This document shows positions 37,954-47,522 of a stretch of 64,000 nucleotides of DNA, one piece after another. Origin of the DNA: Pararhodonellum marinum (GTDB lineage Bacteria; Bacteroidota; Bacteroidia; Cytophagales; Cyclobacteriaceae); contig NZ_JACEFJ010000018.1 in NCBI RefSeq assembly GCF_015354735.1, positions 31,147 through 95,146 of the forward strand. The letters run 5' to 3'. Position 1 is the first letter of the stretch. Every line of letters begins with the position of its first letter. The notes under the pieces were generated by a model, which was not told the origin of the DNA, did not search any database, and saw only the letters and a program-made list of their open reading frames with translations. A program made the translations under genes and the position numbers.

Positions 37954-38212
37954 TTGCTTTTTTCAAAAGCGTACTTGAAGGTCTAAGAAGGTTACAATAT
38001 AGGAACCCTTATATCCATTCTGGCGATATACATTCCCAGATAAAAATCCGTGTGATATCGTTCATTCGGGCCAAAATCAATATTTAGGCATAAAATTTCA
38101 ACCCATTGATCACTTTTTGGTTTTCAGTGAAACATAGACGGGGAATGAATCACATTGGATTTCTTTGGGAATGAAATTTGATTTAAGCTTTTTGAACAAT
38201 TACTTTACCCTT

Positions 38213-38575
38213 ATGGACCAATCAAACAACCACCAAGTCATAACTGCTTCTCAAATGATTGGTGCAGAGGTAAGGACACCTAATCATGAGGAGCTGGGCA
38301 CGCTCAAGGAAATAATGATTGATACTACCAATGGAAAGGTTTCGTATGCGGTATTATCTGTAAAAACAGGTTTGATGAATTTTAAAAGAAAGTATTTTGC
38401 CGTACCCTGGAGGGCGATTAATTTCGACAATTACTTTGAAAATGTAATTATTTTAAATGTCACCAAAGAAAAACTGGATAATTCTCCTGGATTTTATAAA
38501 GAAAACTGGCCCACCAAAGCCAATTCCGGGTTATTCAAATTACTGACTGAATATTATAATCTCGAAGAGAAATAA
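38213..38575 (+). CDS. PRC-barrel domain protein
   Basis: 120 residues from MDQSNN. An earlier ATG at 38171 would add 14 residues, but the domain begins right after 38213. The PRC-barrel core is clear: TASQMIGAEVRTPNHEELGTLKEIMIDTTNGKVSYAVLSV, then FAVPWRAI. PRC-barrel proteins of this size are common stress-associated proteins with unknown partners. It sits among other stress-type genes. Confidence 0.85.
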   Translation: MDQSNNHQVITASQMIGAEVRTPNHEELGTLKEIMIDTTNGKVSYAVLSVKTGLMNFKRKYFAVPWRAINFDNYFENVIILNVTKEKLDNSPGFYKENWPTKANSGLFKLLTEYYNLEEK

Positions 38576-38937
38576 TAAGTAGATTTAAGTGGAATGGTTT
38601 CTTCATCATGCTCTGGCATTATAATTCACTCCCTTTTTTTTTTAAATCGAGGCATTGACCTTAATTAAGATAGCCTGGATGCATGATGATGTGCTAATTT
38701 ATTTTTAGTTGTAAAAAGTTACTCTTTATATACAATCAAAGTGGTATCAATCAAGTCAGATTCAATGTCATTTTAGCCCATGAAAGAAATTGAATTGTTT
38801 ACCTTTTTTAGTCTATTATAATATTAATTTTCATTTTGGGATCTTGATTTTATAAATATTCATACATATTTTATAATATTTTTGCTGTTTCTGATGCGTA
38901 TTTTTGTTAGTAAACAACTCATTAAATCAAAATAACC
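38576..38937. other. Intergenic region without recognised gene
   Basis: About 360 bp, AT-rich near 38800-38900, ending in the leader of the small basic protein. No RNA or repeat seen. Confidence 0.45.
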
Positions 38938-39093
38938 ATGAAAGAAGAACGAGAAAAAAGCGAAAAAAAAAGAAAAGGAATTTCCGATTCAAAAGATGGC
39001 AGGGATAAGGATACAAGGGAGAAGGAGGAACGTCCTGCTCGCAAGATGACCAGTGATCCAGGCAAACCTGTAAAAGGAAGAGAAAAAAGTTAA
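38938..39093 (+). CDS. Tiny Lys/Glu-rich disordered protein
   Basis: 51 residues starting MKEEREKSEKKRKG and ending KGREKS, with no hydrophobic residues to speak of. It shares composition with the 25034 product (KDGRDKD, SKGTK-like ends) and is followed by a strong hairpin. This supports a short transcription unit encoding a hydrophilin-like stress protein. Moderate confidence because of its size. Confidence 0.5.
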   Translation: MKEEREKSEKKRKGISDSKDGRDKDTREKEERPARKMTSDPGKPVKGREKS

Positions 39094-39130
39094 CAAAATC
39101 CTCTATTCCAGATGAATAAATGTTAAATCC

Positions 39131-39168
39131 AAGTAGGAGGAGAGCTAGATATGGGTCTCATCCTACTT
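39131..39168 (+). terminator. Hairpin after the tiny basic gene
   Basis: AAGTAGGAGGAGA (39131-39143) pairs with 39156-39168 with one mismatch, followed by ATTAAATTTTT. It fits a terminator for the 51-residue gene. Confidence 0.55.
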
Positions 39169-39223
39169 ATTAAATTTTTGATTTAGGAAACAAACTAATT
39201 AATAAACCAATAATCTTATAACT

Positions 39224-39790
39224 ATGGAAAGCACAAGAAGAGAAAGGGATCCTTATAATCCCCACACTGAAGAAAACAAGGTGTTAACCGGGATGTTCAG
39301 AGACCGGGAAAGCACTCAAAAGGCCTATGATTCACTTATTGAAAAGGGATATACCAAAGATGAGATCAATCTCATCATGTCAGATCAAACCCGGGAGAAA
39401 TATTATAGTGACAGAAACTTTGCCGAGAAAACTGAGGTAGGAACTAAAGCAGCAGATCATGCAGGGAAAGGATCGGCCATAGGCGGTACAATCGGCGCAG
39501 TTGCTGGGGTGATAGCCGCATTGGGAACTAGTGTTTTGATTCCCGGGCTAGGGATCCTGGTAGCGGGGCCTTTGGCTGCTGGATTGGCCGGGGCCGGGGC
39601 AGGTGGGATTGCTGGCGGACTGATCGGTGCGATGATAGGAGCTGGAATACCTGAAGCAAGAGCAAAACTATATGATTCTGGGATCAAAGAGGGGAATGTA
39701 GTGATCATGGTAGCCCCAAAAGATGAAGCCGATGCCATATATCTTCAGGACAAATGGAAGGCCAATAAGGGAGAGGAAATTTATTATTGA
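39224..39790 (+). CDS. YflT-like general stress protein with Gly/Ala-rich hydrophobic core
   Basis: 188 residues. The N-terminal NKVLTGMFRDRESTQKAYDSLIEKGYTKDEINLIMS is the general-stress-protein-17M (YflT-like) domain. The central Gly/Ala segment (about 82-145) resembles a glycine-zipper membrane region, and the C-terminus (KEGNVVIMVAPKDEADA) returns to the ferredoxin-like fold. Such proteins are widespread stress-induced proteins of unknown mechanism. A perfect hairpin follows. Confidence 0.82.
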   Translation: MESTRRERDPYNPHTEENKVLTGMFRDRESTQKAYDSLIEKGYTKDEINLIMSDQTREKYYSDRNFAEKTEVGTKAADHAGKGSAIGGTIGAVAGVIAALGTSVLIPGLGILVAGPLAAGLAGAGAGGIAGGLIGAMIGAGIPEARAKLYDSGIKEGNVVIMVAPKDEADAIYLQDKWKANKGEEIYY

Positions 39791-39800
39791 TTGTCTTATA

Positions 39801-39837
39801 GAATGTTATCAAAGGCTGTAAACCTTTGATAACATTC
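39801..39837 (+). terminator. Hairpin after the YflT-like gene
   Basis: Perfect 15-bp stem, 39801-39815 with 39823-39837, and a 7-nt loop. It begins 10 bp after the stop codon. The downstream T-content is modest. Confidence 0.65.
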
Positions 39838-39905
39838 TCTTGATATTCACCTTCTTGAAAATGCTTTCTATCTTCAGAGCTTAAATCTTATTATCGGAAA
39901 GGTTT

Positions 39906-40343
39906 ATGGAGATTGACACAACCGAATTTTTACTCAAATCATTGCTAGCCGTATTGTCCGGCTTTTTGTTTGGAATTGAAAGAAAATTAAAACTAAAGCC
40001 TGCAGGGCTTAAAACAAACACGCTAGTGGCCTTGGGGTCAAGTGTTTTTGTTTGGTAAGTTTGACTTTTGGAAGGCATTCAAAACACGGATCTTACCCGT
40101 GTTTTGGGCCAGGTAATAGTTGGAGTAGGGTTTCTGGGAGCAGGCACCATCATTCAGGAAAAAAAATCAAAAGATATATCAGGCCTTACCACAGCCGCCA
40201 CGATTTGGTGTAGTGCCAGCAGTGGGGTATTGGCAGCGGTAGGAGCATATTTACCTTTGTTGATTTTTACGACAATGGTTTTGATTGTCAATGCCATATT
40301 TGGATTTATTGATTACAAAATTGACAACAATAAGCTATTTTGA
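39906..40343 (+). pseudogene. MgtC/SapB-family membrane protein, broken by two compensating 1-nt indels
   Basis: From ATG 39906 the frame reads ALLAVLSGFLFGIERK-like and GLKTNTLVALGSSVFV, typical of the MgtC N-terminus. It then hits TAA (40056) and TGA (40062), and resumes in the same frame as LEGIQNTDLTRVLGQVIVGVGFLGAGTII. Read one base shifted between about 40051 and 40067, the stops vanish and the expected LVSLTL appears. One T was therefore lost and one gained, both in T-runs. The intact product would be a 145-residue inner-membrane protein. It is either an inactivated gene or two homopolymer sequencing errors. Confidence 0.8.
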
Positions 40344-40781
40344 TTACCTCAGAAGCATTGGATTTCACATCCATGCCAATAAACTTTTTTGTTTGCGATA
40401 CCCGAGAGTTGAAGAAATCCGATCTGATGGTCGTAAGGGGGTGAATTTTAACTTTTTGTTGATACGCTTATAAGATGTGAAAACGAAATCATTTAAATCA
40501 AGTCTACAACATTGGTCTATCCTTTTTTATCCTCTGAGAAAGGTAACAATTCTATTGCTCAACAAAGAGCGCAGTTGTATAATGTAACATTGTGGTTCAA
40601 AAATGTGACTTTGTGTGTCCATTATGCCCCCTTTAAAATGGGGGAACGTTTGAAATAGGAATAGGATGTGTCATTTTTTAATTGGCAGAAAGTTTGTTTT
40701 CTTCTTAATTGTTCTTTTTGGGATTTACCAAAAGAGCGTTTTGAGACCAATTTAAAAATCAGTAAAACATAAAAAATCATT
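40344..40781. other. Intergenic region without recognised gene
   Basis: About 440 bp before the DUF892 gene. No conserved frame, RNA or strong hairpin seen. Presumably it carries the DUF892 promoter. Confidence 0.45.
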
Positions 40782-41297
40782 ATGGCAACCCAAATTAACT
40801 CCGCTAAAGAATCTAAATTTTATGACCTCTTTGTCCACGAACTGAAGGACATCTACTGGGCTGAAAAGCACCTTACCAAAGCGCTTCCTAAAATGAGTAA
40901 AGCCGCTTCTTCCGAAAAGCTGGCAAAAGCTTTAAACGATCACAAGGAAGAAACTGAAAACCAGATCAAGCGCTTGGAAAAGGTTTTTGAGCTCATTGAG
41001 GAGAAAGCTTCGGCAAAAAAATGTCAGGCCATGGCCGGTTTGATCGAAGAAGCAGAAGAGATACTGGAAGACCATGATAAGGAATCAATGGTAAGAGATG
41101 CAGGTATCATCGTGGCTTGTCAAAAGGTCGAACATTATGAAATTGCCTCTTATGGATCCCTTACCGAAATGGCAAAAAAAATGGGACAGGATGAGTGTGC
41201 AAAATTGTTGGGTGAAACCTTGAACGAGGAAAAGAAGGCCGATAAATTGTTGACTGAAATAGCTCAAAAAGAAGTCAATGAAAAAGCGGTAAAGTAA
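40782..41297 (+). CDS. DUF892 (YciE/YciF-like) ferritin-like protein
   Basis: 171 residues, nearly all helical. FYDLFVHELKDIYWAEKHLTKALPKM is the DUF892 signature, and Glu/His residues recur through the four helices (DHKEETENQIKRLEKVFE, CQKVEHYEIASYGSL, LNEEKKADKLLTEIA). These could line a di-iron-type site. YciE/YciF homologues respond to osmotic and oxidative stress; catalytic activity is not established. Monocistronic with its own terminator. Confidence 0.9.
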   Translation: MATQINSAKESKFYDLFVHELKDIYWAEKHLTKALPKMSKAASSEKLAKALNDHKEETENQIKRLEKVFELIEEKASAKKCQAMAGLIEEAEEILEDHDKESMVRDAGIIVACQKVEHYEIASYGSLTEMAKKMGQDECAKLLGETLNEEKKADKLLTEIAQKEVNEKAVK

Positions 41298-41314
41298 TTT
41301 ACTTTTTCAATATT

Positions 41315-41350
41315 ATCAGGAGGGGTGGTGCAGCTTCTCCTGATTTTTTA
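41315..41350 (+). terminator. Rho-independent terminator of the DUF892 gene
   Basis: ATCAGGAG (41315-41322) pairs with 41337-41344, followed immediately by TTTTTT, 18 bp after the stop codon. Confidence 0.8.
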
Positions 41351-41517
41351 TCCATGGCTTCTGCTTTTCGCCACATTTCACCCACCTTTCAAGCTTTTCA
41401 ACAGGTTGGATATTTCCTTATAAAAAAAAAATTTTTCAATATTGAGGTGAATGAGAAACAAGCAGCCTAGATGCCACTTATTTCTCATCCTGATGATTTA
41501 CATAATTTAGGTTTGGA

Positions 41518-41940
41518 TTATATAAAATCTCTTCCTCGATTAGGTGTTCTTTTGTCATCATCTTCCCGATCGAGATCTTCCCATTCCTTGGGGCGTTCGG
41601 GATCAAATTCATCCTCATCAATACTTAGATCATCATCTTCTCTGATCTTTCTTTCAGGTTGAATTTCCTCTCTTTTGTCTTTTTTGGGAAATTCCTGATC
41701 TCTGTCTTTTCTTTCAGGGTTACTTTGTTTGTCACCTTTCCTGTCCGGAAAATTAATTTCATCCTCATCCTCACGATCGGGATCAGGAATTGGATAATCT
41801 TCATCTGGGTTTGGATAGGTTGCATGAACCCAAGGGTTCCAATTTTTCGGAGAACGAGGTTGGTTTAGTCTAGGTCTCAAAAAGAGGTTTCTGGCTAGAA
41901 ATTGTGATCCGAGTTCTGGATTTAAAGTTGTCATGTTCAT
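41518..41940 (-). CDS. Low-complexity acidic/charged protein, function unknown
   Basis: 140 residues. The first 45 have mixed composition (LGSQFLARNLFLRPRL, WNPWVHATYPNPDED). The rest is a Pro/Asp/Glu/Arg/Lys-rich disordered tail ending in RTPNRGRDFI. No signal peptide or domain recognised. An internal ATG at 41934 is an equally good start. It is probably a real gene because the frame stays open through a biased but coherent composition and no better frame exists opposite. Confidence 0.5.
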   Translation of the reverse strand: MNMTTLNPELGSQFLARNLFLRPRLNQPRSPKNWNPWVHATYPNPDEDYPIPDPDREDEDEINFPDRKGDKQSNPERKDRDQEFPKKDKREEIQPERKIREDDDLSIDEDEFDPERPKEWEDLDREDDDKRTPNRGRDFI

Positions 41941-42144
41941 TTGGTTTAAGTTAGTAGATGATCAAAACCAAAGGTTAAGCCAAGATAAATCTTTCAAGAA
42001 AAAATATAATTAAAATGCGATTTAATTAAGAATTAAACTATTCTAAAAGAGAAATAAAACCGAAATGATATTTCCAAATAAAACTTTATTAAGTCAAAAT
42101 GAACATTTATATCACATTTTGTAGATATTCAGTAACAATTCGTA

Positions 42145-42336
42145 TCACACCATGTCGATGTTGCCATTCTCCTCGACCTTACCCAACAGAAATCCTTTTT
42201 CTGTTTCACCCCCAGTGTAATGACCATGTATAATTCTTCCTTCTTGGAGATAAGGAAAAATGGTGGAGGAAGATGATTCTCCATTGTCCCTATTATCTAT
42301 TGCTCTAAATTTTTTATTGTGATAATTCATTTTCAT
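42145..42336 (-). pseudogene. Truncated small conserved protein (family often mislabelled n-acetylglutamate synthase)
   Basis: 63 residues. NYHNKKFRAIDNRDNGESSSSTIFPYLQEGRIIHGHYTGG and GFLLGKVEENGNIDM match the first half of a family of about 110 residues. The frame stops right after NIDMV, and the sequence beyond shows no continuation of the family in any frame. It appears to be a 3'-truncated gene at the edge of the IS-derived region. Confidence 0.6.
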
Positions 42337-42801
42337 ATCACTCGTTTAAAGCAATTAAGGGACACATTTACATGAAAGCCGGTTTTTTATACTATCCAAC
42401 TCTTGAACCTATCCCAACTTCTTCTTTTGAAAATTTCAACCATGAATCTTTCTGTGCTCAAAAAAAGCTAGGTGTAATCCGATTATCCAGGGTGTCAAAC
42501 AACAATGCAACCTCAAGTTCAATTGTTTAACAACCCTAAAATGCTTCACCAATTAAAATGTAAAAAGCATTCCCTTCCTGGGTAAAACCCTAACAGTGAA
42601 TGAGATTAAACTTATTTATCAGGAATTGCTACGGGAAGTTCCAGTCGATCAGACTTTCTCAGAAAAGTTGCTCTCCAGCAGAGTCCTGTTCCGCTTTTTA
42701 AATACTAACCGATTTAAAAGAAGATGAAAAGTTGACTAATTTGCTTGGAATTTAACATATAAACCAGACCACAGGAAATTCACCATTCCAATTCACCATT
42801 T
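42337..42801. other. Accessory debris with a possible 43-codon fragment
   Basis: No intact gene. A GTG-initiated frame 42596-42727 reads NEIKLIYQELLREVPVDQTF and looks protein-like, but I do not recognise it. It could be a gene or transposase fragment. The region lies between the truncated gene and the IS66 remnant. Confidence 0.35.
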
Positions 42802-42802
42802 T

Positions 42803-42818
42803 CAATTCATAATTCCCC
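42803..42818. repeat. ATTCATAATTCCCC motif, copy 1
   Basis: CAATTCATAATTCCCC next to the end of the IS66-derived segment. Related ATTCATCATT-type tracts followed by C-runs occur at 53938-53957 and 60462-60498, each time at a rearrangement edge. Confidence 0.5.
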
Positions 42819-42830
42819 GATCCTGGTCTC

Positions 42831-42878
42831 CTGCATTGATAAAAGCCCAATGCAGGGCATCAGGCTTTGGTTTCGCAG
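42831..42878. repeat. 48-bp dispersed repeat, copy 1
   Basis: Runs from CTGCATTGAT through TTTGGTTTCGCAG. It contains the hairpin arms AAAGCC and GGCTTT and closes with CTGC...GCAG ends. A near-identical copy with about 4 differences lies at about 53970-54014. It is probably a terminator or end piece carried with mobile DNA. Confidence 0.65.
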
Positions 42879-43044
42879 ACAGTGGGGGATTGATTCCAAC
42901 GATCTCTGAGGAGAAAGGCTGAAACCAAAACCTGCTCTCTCCGTTCGTCTGGTCTTCCACAAAGCCTATAAACAGATTTTTCTTTACCAATGCCGTACTC
43001 CAAGTTGACAACCAAAAAAAGCTCAAAGCTGAAAGGATTGGAAA

Positions 43045-43809
43045 GGCCCTCCATGGGTCATGGCATAACGCTGCATTTCCGAATTCATCGGGAAAGTATG
43101 CCTTCATCTCCTTTAGTCCCCGGGATTCGAATATGGCCAACAGGGTGTGTTACTCTGTCTGGTAAGACCGGACCCATTTTTTGCCCCCGTGCACTTTTGC
43201 TGCGGTCTCGGGAGACGGCCGACTTTATCATCGCATAGCCTTGGGTTGTTTTTCGGGTAATCTGCCGATCATGTTGTCTATGCCGCCCTCACTCAGATCA
43301 ATGCCGAAGCAGTCCTTGAGAAGTTCCTTCCTCCTTCTGAAGGGGCCTTACTGCTTAGCGTTCAGATAGCCCACCATGGTCTCAACTCCGCTTCCGTCTC
43401 AATAACTATCGGGATGCACCGAGACATTGATGCCCGCAAGGAATGCCGCCTTTGTTTTTTCTCCGCAGGGACAGCTTTTGGAGTAGCTCCTGTTTTCTGT
43501 GCATACAGGACTGATGATGGGAAGGTCAAGGACCTGTCTTCTGGAGAAAAGTTCTGCCGGAAACGCAGACAGGTCACTGCGGCTGACCGCCGGGTTTGCG
43601 ATCGGTATCCTCACGGAAGCTTTTGTTCTTTTGAAGCGGTTTTCATCTTTGGAAGGGGGGAAGAGACTGTTGCGGCTGTTTTTGGGATTACGGTACCGGG
43701 CAAGTTCCCTTTCGAGTTCAGACACCTTTCTCTCCAAAAATCTAACCCGCTCCATAACCTTAAGGTTAAAGCTTATAAGTTGCTCAACCGGTTTGTCCCT
43801 ATGATCCAA
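43045..43809 (-). pseudogene. IS66-family transposase remnant
   Basis: Minus-strand pieces follow the IS66 transposase order: ERVRFLERKVSELERELAR with KNSRNSLFPPSKDENR, then SRRQVLDLPIISPVCTENRSY and CGEKTKAAF. After a stop near 43402 and frame changes come TMVGYLNAKQ, KDCFGIDLSEGGIDNMIGR and GLKEMKAYFPDEF. Several stops, frameshifts and missing blocks show it is decayed. No TnpB partner or clear terminal inverted repeats were found. Plus-strand open frames here are shadows. Confidence 0.75.
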
Positions 43810-44058
43810 GGTCTGTCTGTAAGGTTTGTTGAATATGGGGCCTCAATCCTATAACAACCAATATTTTGCACAGTTTTTCTCCACAAAAACAATATGGATA
43901 AGCTGACAATAAAACTGATTTTTGTACATTCACCCAAAAAGATGTGCTCATATCATACAGAGGCAAATAGCAGCCTATAAACTTGAACCTTGTTTAATAA
44001 AAAAGTACCTGAGTAGTTAAAAAAGTTTTTGTTAAAACCATCTTTAAAAAATAGAACA

Positions 44059-45006
44059 ATGTCAATAAAGAGAATTTTAAAGTGGACTTTTATAGTTCTT
44101 ATCGGGATTATTGTAATTGTTGTTACAGCAACCCTACTTACTCCCATCCCCAATATTCCACAACCTGACGTTGTTGCCATGCGGCAAGAGGTTAATCAGC
44201 CTTTTCATTTATTGGAAACCACAGATAAGGAGACACTTTTTATACGAAGATGGAATCCGGTGGATAGTTTAGAAAAAAAGGGTGTTGCAGTACTTATCCT
44301 TCATGGAATAACTGCTCATAGTAAGGCCTATGATTTTATGGCAGAACCTCTGTCAGCTGCCGGATATACCACGTTCGGATTGGATTATCGGGGGCATGGA
44401 CTCTCAGGGGGGAGTCGTGGTGATAGTCCAAGTAAAGAACGGGCCAAATCGGATTATTTAGAGACTATGAAGTTTATCAAAGACCTGGGTTTCCGGAATG
44501 TTGTTGTTATTGGACACAGCTTTGGAGTGGCTTCGGCCATATATTTGGCAAAAATGGCGCCGGACGAAACGAATGGACTTGTGCTGCTTTCCGGGGCTTA
44601 TCGGGGAAAACAACCGGCTAGAAAGTATGGTTGGTTCGAAATGATGACCATATTTACCAACTCTATAATCCGTCCAAGTACTGCTGTCATTGAGTACAAA
44701 CGGGTTGGAATGGAAAAAAGGAATGACCCCCTCTTCAATTATGCATATACGCTGCGGTTTGCGACCATGTTGAGCGATCAAACTGAACTTGAGTTTCAGC
44801 AAGAACCCCCAATGCCGATATTGGTAGGGGTAGGGGACCAAGATGAGCTTTTCACTATAGATGCTGTTCGAGAATTGTATGATGGGATTCCAGGGAATAA
44901 TAAAGAGTTTTGGGTAATCAAGGAATCCCTGCACGCCACCTTCCCTGCTTCATCTTGGAATGACCTGATCAATTGGTTAGATAAACAAGGTTTTGGATCT
45001 TCCTAA
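44059..45006 (+). CDS. Membrane-anchored alpha/beta hydrolase (monoacylglycerol-lipase-like)
   Basis: 315 residues from MSIKRI. An N-terminal helix (about 7-28) anchors the protein. LILHGITAHSKAYDFMAEPL gives the oxyanion region, GLDYRGHGLSGGSRGD is typical of Serine_hydrolase_4 lysophospholipases, and the nucleophile Ser is in GHSFGVA. Asp is in GVGDQDELF and His in ESLHATFP. Substrate is likely an ester or lysolipid, but not proven. It starts just after the IS66-derived region. Confidence 0.87.
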   Translation: MSIKRILKWTFIVLIGIIVIVVTATLLTPIPNIPQPDVVAMRQEVNQPFHLLETTDKETLFIRRWNPVDSLEKKGVAVLILHGITAHSKAYDFMAEPLSAAGYTTFGLDYRGHGLSGGSRGDSPSKERAKSDYLETMKFIKDLGFRNVVVIGHSFGVASAIYLAKMAPDETNGLVLLSGAYRGKQPARKYGWFEMMTIFTNSIIRPSTAVIEYKRVGMEKRNDPLFNYAYTLRFATMLSDQTELEFQQEPPMPILVGVGDQDELFTIDAVRELYDGIPGNNKEFWVIKESLHATFPASSWNDLINWLDKQGFGSS

Positions 45007-45509
45007 GGGAACCAAAATTGAAAAATTATTTTTTCATGGTTTTTGCTGATTTAAGATAGAAATATGCTCCCATAACATTCACCAATAATGAGGTGCTCAA
45101 TGCTCAACCTAAGGATTCATCTCCTAACGCCGGTTGCCATAAAGTACTTAAGAAGCCTGTAATTAAAGGACTACAACCATTAATGGCTTTGTAAGTTGAG
45201 ATTGTTTTTGCGGAAGAAGGAATTTCACAAAGTTTCCTGTACCGATAGACTGGTGCAGTGAGGATTTCTCAAAGGGCAGGATAAAAATATAATTGAAGTC
45301 AACAGAAACTTTACACTATTTAACTGATGTTGAATTAGTTGAAAATGCGGCTTATGAAATAAAGTTTCTCAAATCCCTTCAATTACTTTTGGCGTCTTTT
45401 TAAAAAGCATATAGAAAAAGAATCTATTGGAAAGTAGAAAAATAAATGTAAGCTAAATTGTAAATTGAGGTCTGCATATTTCAAGAGGTATACAAAATCA
45501 ATTCTGCTT
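45007..45509. other. Intergenic region without recognised gene
   Basis: About 500 bp. Short frames are interrupted by stops on both strands. A possible degenerate membrane-protein fragment on the minus strand near 45030-45110 is too short to assign. No RNA seen. Confidence 0.4.
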
Positions 45510-45956
45510 ATGTTGAAAATAGGTATTGCTGCGGATCACGCCGGTTTTTTACAAAAAGAATTACTGAAGAAAAAGCTGGAAAAATACGAACTTGTCGATT
45601 ATGGAGCTTATGAGGAGGATCCTGAGGATGATTATCCTGATGTTGTTTATCCCTTAGCCAAAGCAATTTCGCAGGGTAAAATTCAAAAGGGGATCGCTAT
45701 ATGTGGAAGTGGTGTTGGGGTGTCTATCGCTGCCAACAAAATCAAAGGGGTTCGTGCCGCGCTGATCACCGAAACCTATTCTGCCCATCAAGGGGTAGAA
45801 CACGATGATATGAATCTGATATGTTTGGGTGCCCGTGTGATCGGTAGCGAACTGATATTGGAAATCACCAAGACATTTTTAGCTGCTCAATTTGAAAAAG
45901 AAGCACGCTTTGTAAGAAGACTGAATAAAACGATTGCTTTAGAAAATCAGAAATAA
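45510..45956 (+). CDS. rpiB: Ribose-5-phosphate isomerase B / RpiB-LacA family
   Basis: 148 residues from MLKIGIAADHAG; the frame opens at 45465 but the family starts here. Substrate residues Asp9-His10 and the catalytic Cys65 in AICGSGVGVSIAANK are present, as is the conserved HDDMNLICLGARVIG. It interconverts ribose-5-P and ribulose-5-P in the cytosol. It lies 45 bp upstream of zwf, linking it to the pentose phosphate pathway. Allose- or galactose-6-P isomerase activity within the family cannot be excluded. Confidence 0.9.
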   Translation: MLKIGIAADHAGFLQKELLKKKLEKYELVDYGAYEEDPEDDYPDVVYPLAKAISQGKIQKGIAICGSGVGVSIAANKIKGVRAALITETYSAHQGVEHDDMNLICLGARVIGSELILEITKTFLAAQFEKEARFVRRLNKTIALENQK

Positions 45957-46001
45957 GAACTATAAAAATATGGTGATGACAACATACGATTTTGGAATCC
46001 T

Positions 46002-47522
46002 ATGAAAACGAAAACTGAAAATACCAACGGGCCCACAATCATTATTGTTTTTGGAGGGACAGGAGATTTAGCCAAAAGAAAACTCATCCCGGCATTTTAC
46101 AATTTATTCTTAGAGGGTTGGATGTCGGATAATTTGGCGATCTATGGCCTTGGAAGAACTGCATTGAATGATGAGAGTTACCAGAAAAATCTATACAAAG
46201 GACTATCCGAATTTTCCAGAAGCGGAAAACCTGATCCAGAAAATTGGGGGAAATTCAAAAAATCTTTACATTATTTTCCTTCAAACATTGAAGACGAAAA
46301 GTCATACAAAGCATTGCGCTCAGAAATAGAGAAGGTGGAAAAAGCATGGGGACAAAGGGCCAATCGACTTTTTTACCTTTCCGTTGCTCCGAAATTTATA
46401 GAAACTGCCTGTAGAAATATCAGTGCCAATGGACTGGCAGAAGATCAAGAAAGGGATCGGATAATTATTGAAAAGCCTTTTGGATATGACAAAGACTCGG
46501 CCATAGCGCTCAATAATATGCTTGATGAGGTTTTCAGCGAAAAGCAGATTTATAGGATCGATCATTACTTGGGCAAAGAAACGGTGCAGAACATATTGGC
46601 ATTTCGTTTTGCCAATAGTTTGTTTGAGCCACTTTGGAATCGAAGTTTTATTGATTATATACAAATTACGGTCGCCGAAGATGTCGGCGTAGAAGACCGT
46701 GGGGGGTATTATGATGGTGCAGGCGCTTTGCGGGATATGATTCAGAACCATTTGCTTCAAATCCTGTGCATGATTGCTATGGAGCCACCCGTGACCTTTG
46801 AAGCAGAAGAAATACGCAATCGTAAGGTGGACGTATTGAAAGCCATTCGAAGAATCCCCTTTGATGATGTGCATCACTATGCTGTAAGAGGGCAGTATGC
46901 ATCCGGGTGGATCAAAGGCAAAGAAGTTGTGGGCTATAGAGATGAACCGGATACCGATAAACATTCCTCAACAGAGACCTTTGCTGCCATTAAGTTTTAC
47001 CTCGATAACTGGCGCTGGCAAGGGGTTCCTTTTTACCTAAGAACAGGAAAAAGAATGCTCGAAAAAGCGTCTTCCATCACCATTCAGTTCCGGACCATTC
47101 CTCACAACACGTTTCCTATGGAAAGCCTGACTCCAAACCGGCTGACCATTCATATTCAGCCACAAATGGATATCAAGTTGCGCTTTATGACCAAGAAACC
47201 GGGATTGGAAATGAACCTCAATTCCTCTGAAATGATTTTTAATTATGATAGTTGCTCTACGCAAACTCCTGAAGCCTATGAAACCTTGCTATTGGATGCC
47301 ATGTTAGGGGACACCACGCTTTTTATGCGATCAGACCAAGTAGAAGAAGCCTGGGATGTGTTGGCTTCTATTCAGCAGGCATGGGAACAAGGTGAAGATG
47401 ATTTTCCAAATTATGTAGCGGGAAGCTGGGGTCCGGAAAAAGCAGAAGTCTTAATAGCGAGGGAGGGGCATTTCTGGTCTATGGATATCAAGAAGCAAGA
47501 TAAAAAAGATAAAGGATGTTAG
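46002..47522 (+). CDS. zwf: Glucose-6-phosphate 1-dehydrogenase
   Basis: 506 residues, the normal length. [18 protein letters not shown] (about 13-30) binds NADP. The active-site [19 protein letters not shown] (about 186-204) contains the catalytic His and Lys, and FYLRTGKRM is a late conserved block. It oxidises glucose-6-P to 6-phosphogluconolactone, making NADPH. It overlaps pgl by 7 bp and follows rpiB; gnd, usually adjacent in this phylum, is not in the cluster. Confidence 0.96.
   Translation: MKTKTENTNGPTIIIVFGGTGDLAKRKLIPAFYNLFLEGWMSDNLAIYGLGRTALNDESYQKNLYKGLSEFSRSGKPDPENWGKFKKSLHYFPSNIEDEKSYKALRSEIEKVEKAWGQRANRLFYLSVAPKFIETACRNISANGLAEDQERDRIIIEKPFGYDKDSAIALNNMLDEVFSEKQIYRIDHYLGKETVQNILAFRFANSLFEPLWNRSFIDYIQITVAEDVGVEDRGGYYDGAGALRDMIQNHLLQILCMIAMEPPVTFEAEEIRNRKVDVLKAIRRIPFDDVHHYAVRGQYASGWIKGKEVVGYRDEPDTDKHSSTETFAAIKFYLDNWRWQGVPFYLRTGKRMLEKASSITIQFRTIPHNTFPMESLTPNRLTIHIQPQMDIKLRFMTKKPGLEMNLNSSEMIFNYDSCSTQTPEAYETLLLDAMLGDTTLFMRSDQVEEAWDVLASIQQAWEQGEDDFPNYVAGSWGPEKAEVLIAREGHFWSMDIKKQDKKDKGC

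Noticed and set aside
39906..40343. Programmed frameshifting in the mgtC-like gene
   Set aside because: Two opposite shifts 15 bases apart in T-runs, with no slippery heptamer and stimulator structure seen, are better explained by indels.
40285..40473. 62-residue frame after the mgtC-like gene
   Set aside because: Overlaps the MgtC C-terminus out of frame, no protein-like features.
42990..43854. Plus-strand frames at 42990, 43181, 43414 and 43499
   Set aside because: They lie opposite the IS66 transposase remnant, whose minus-strand translation shows clear family motifs.
46320..46964. 214-residue minus-strand frame inside zwf
   Set aside because: Antisense to a highly conserved part of glucose-6-phosphate dehydrogenase; shadow.
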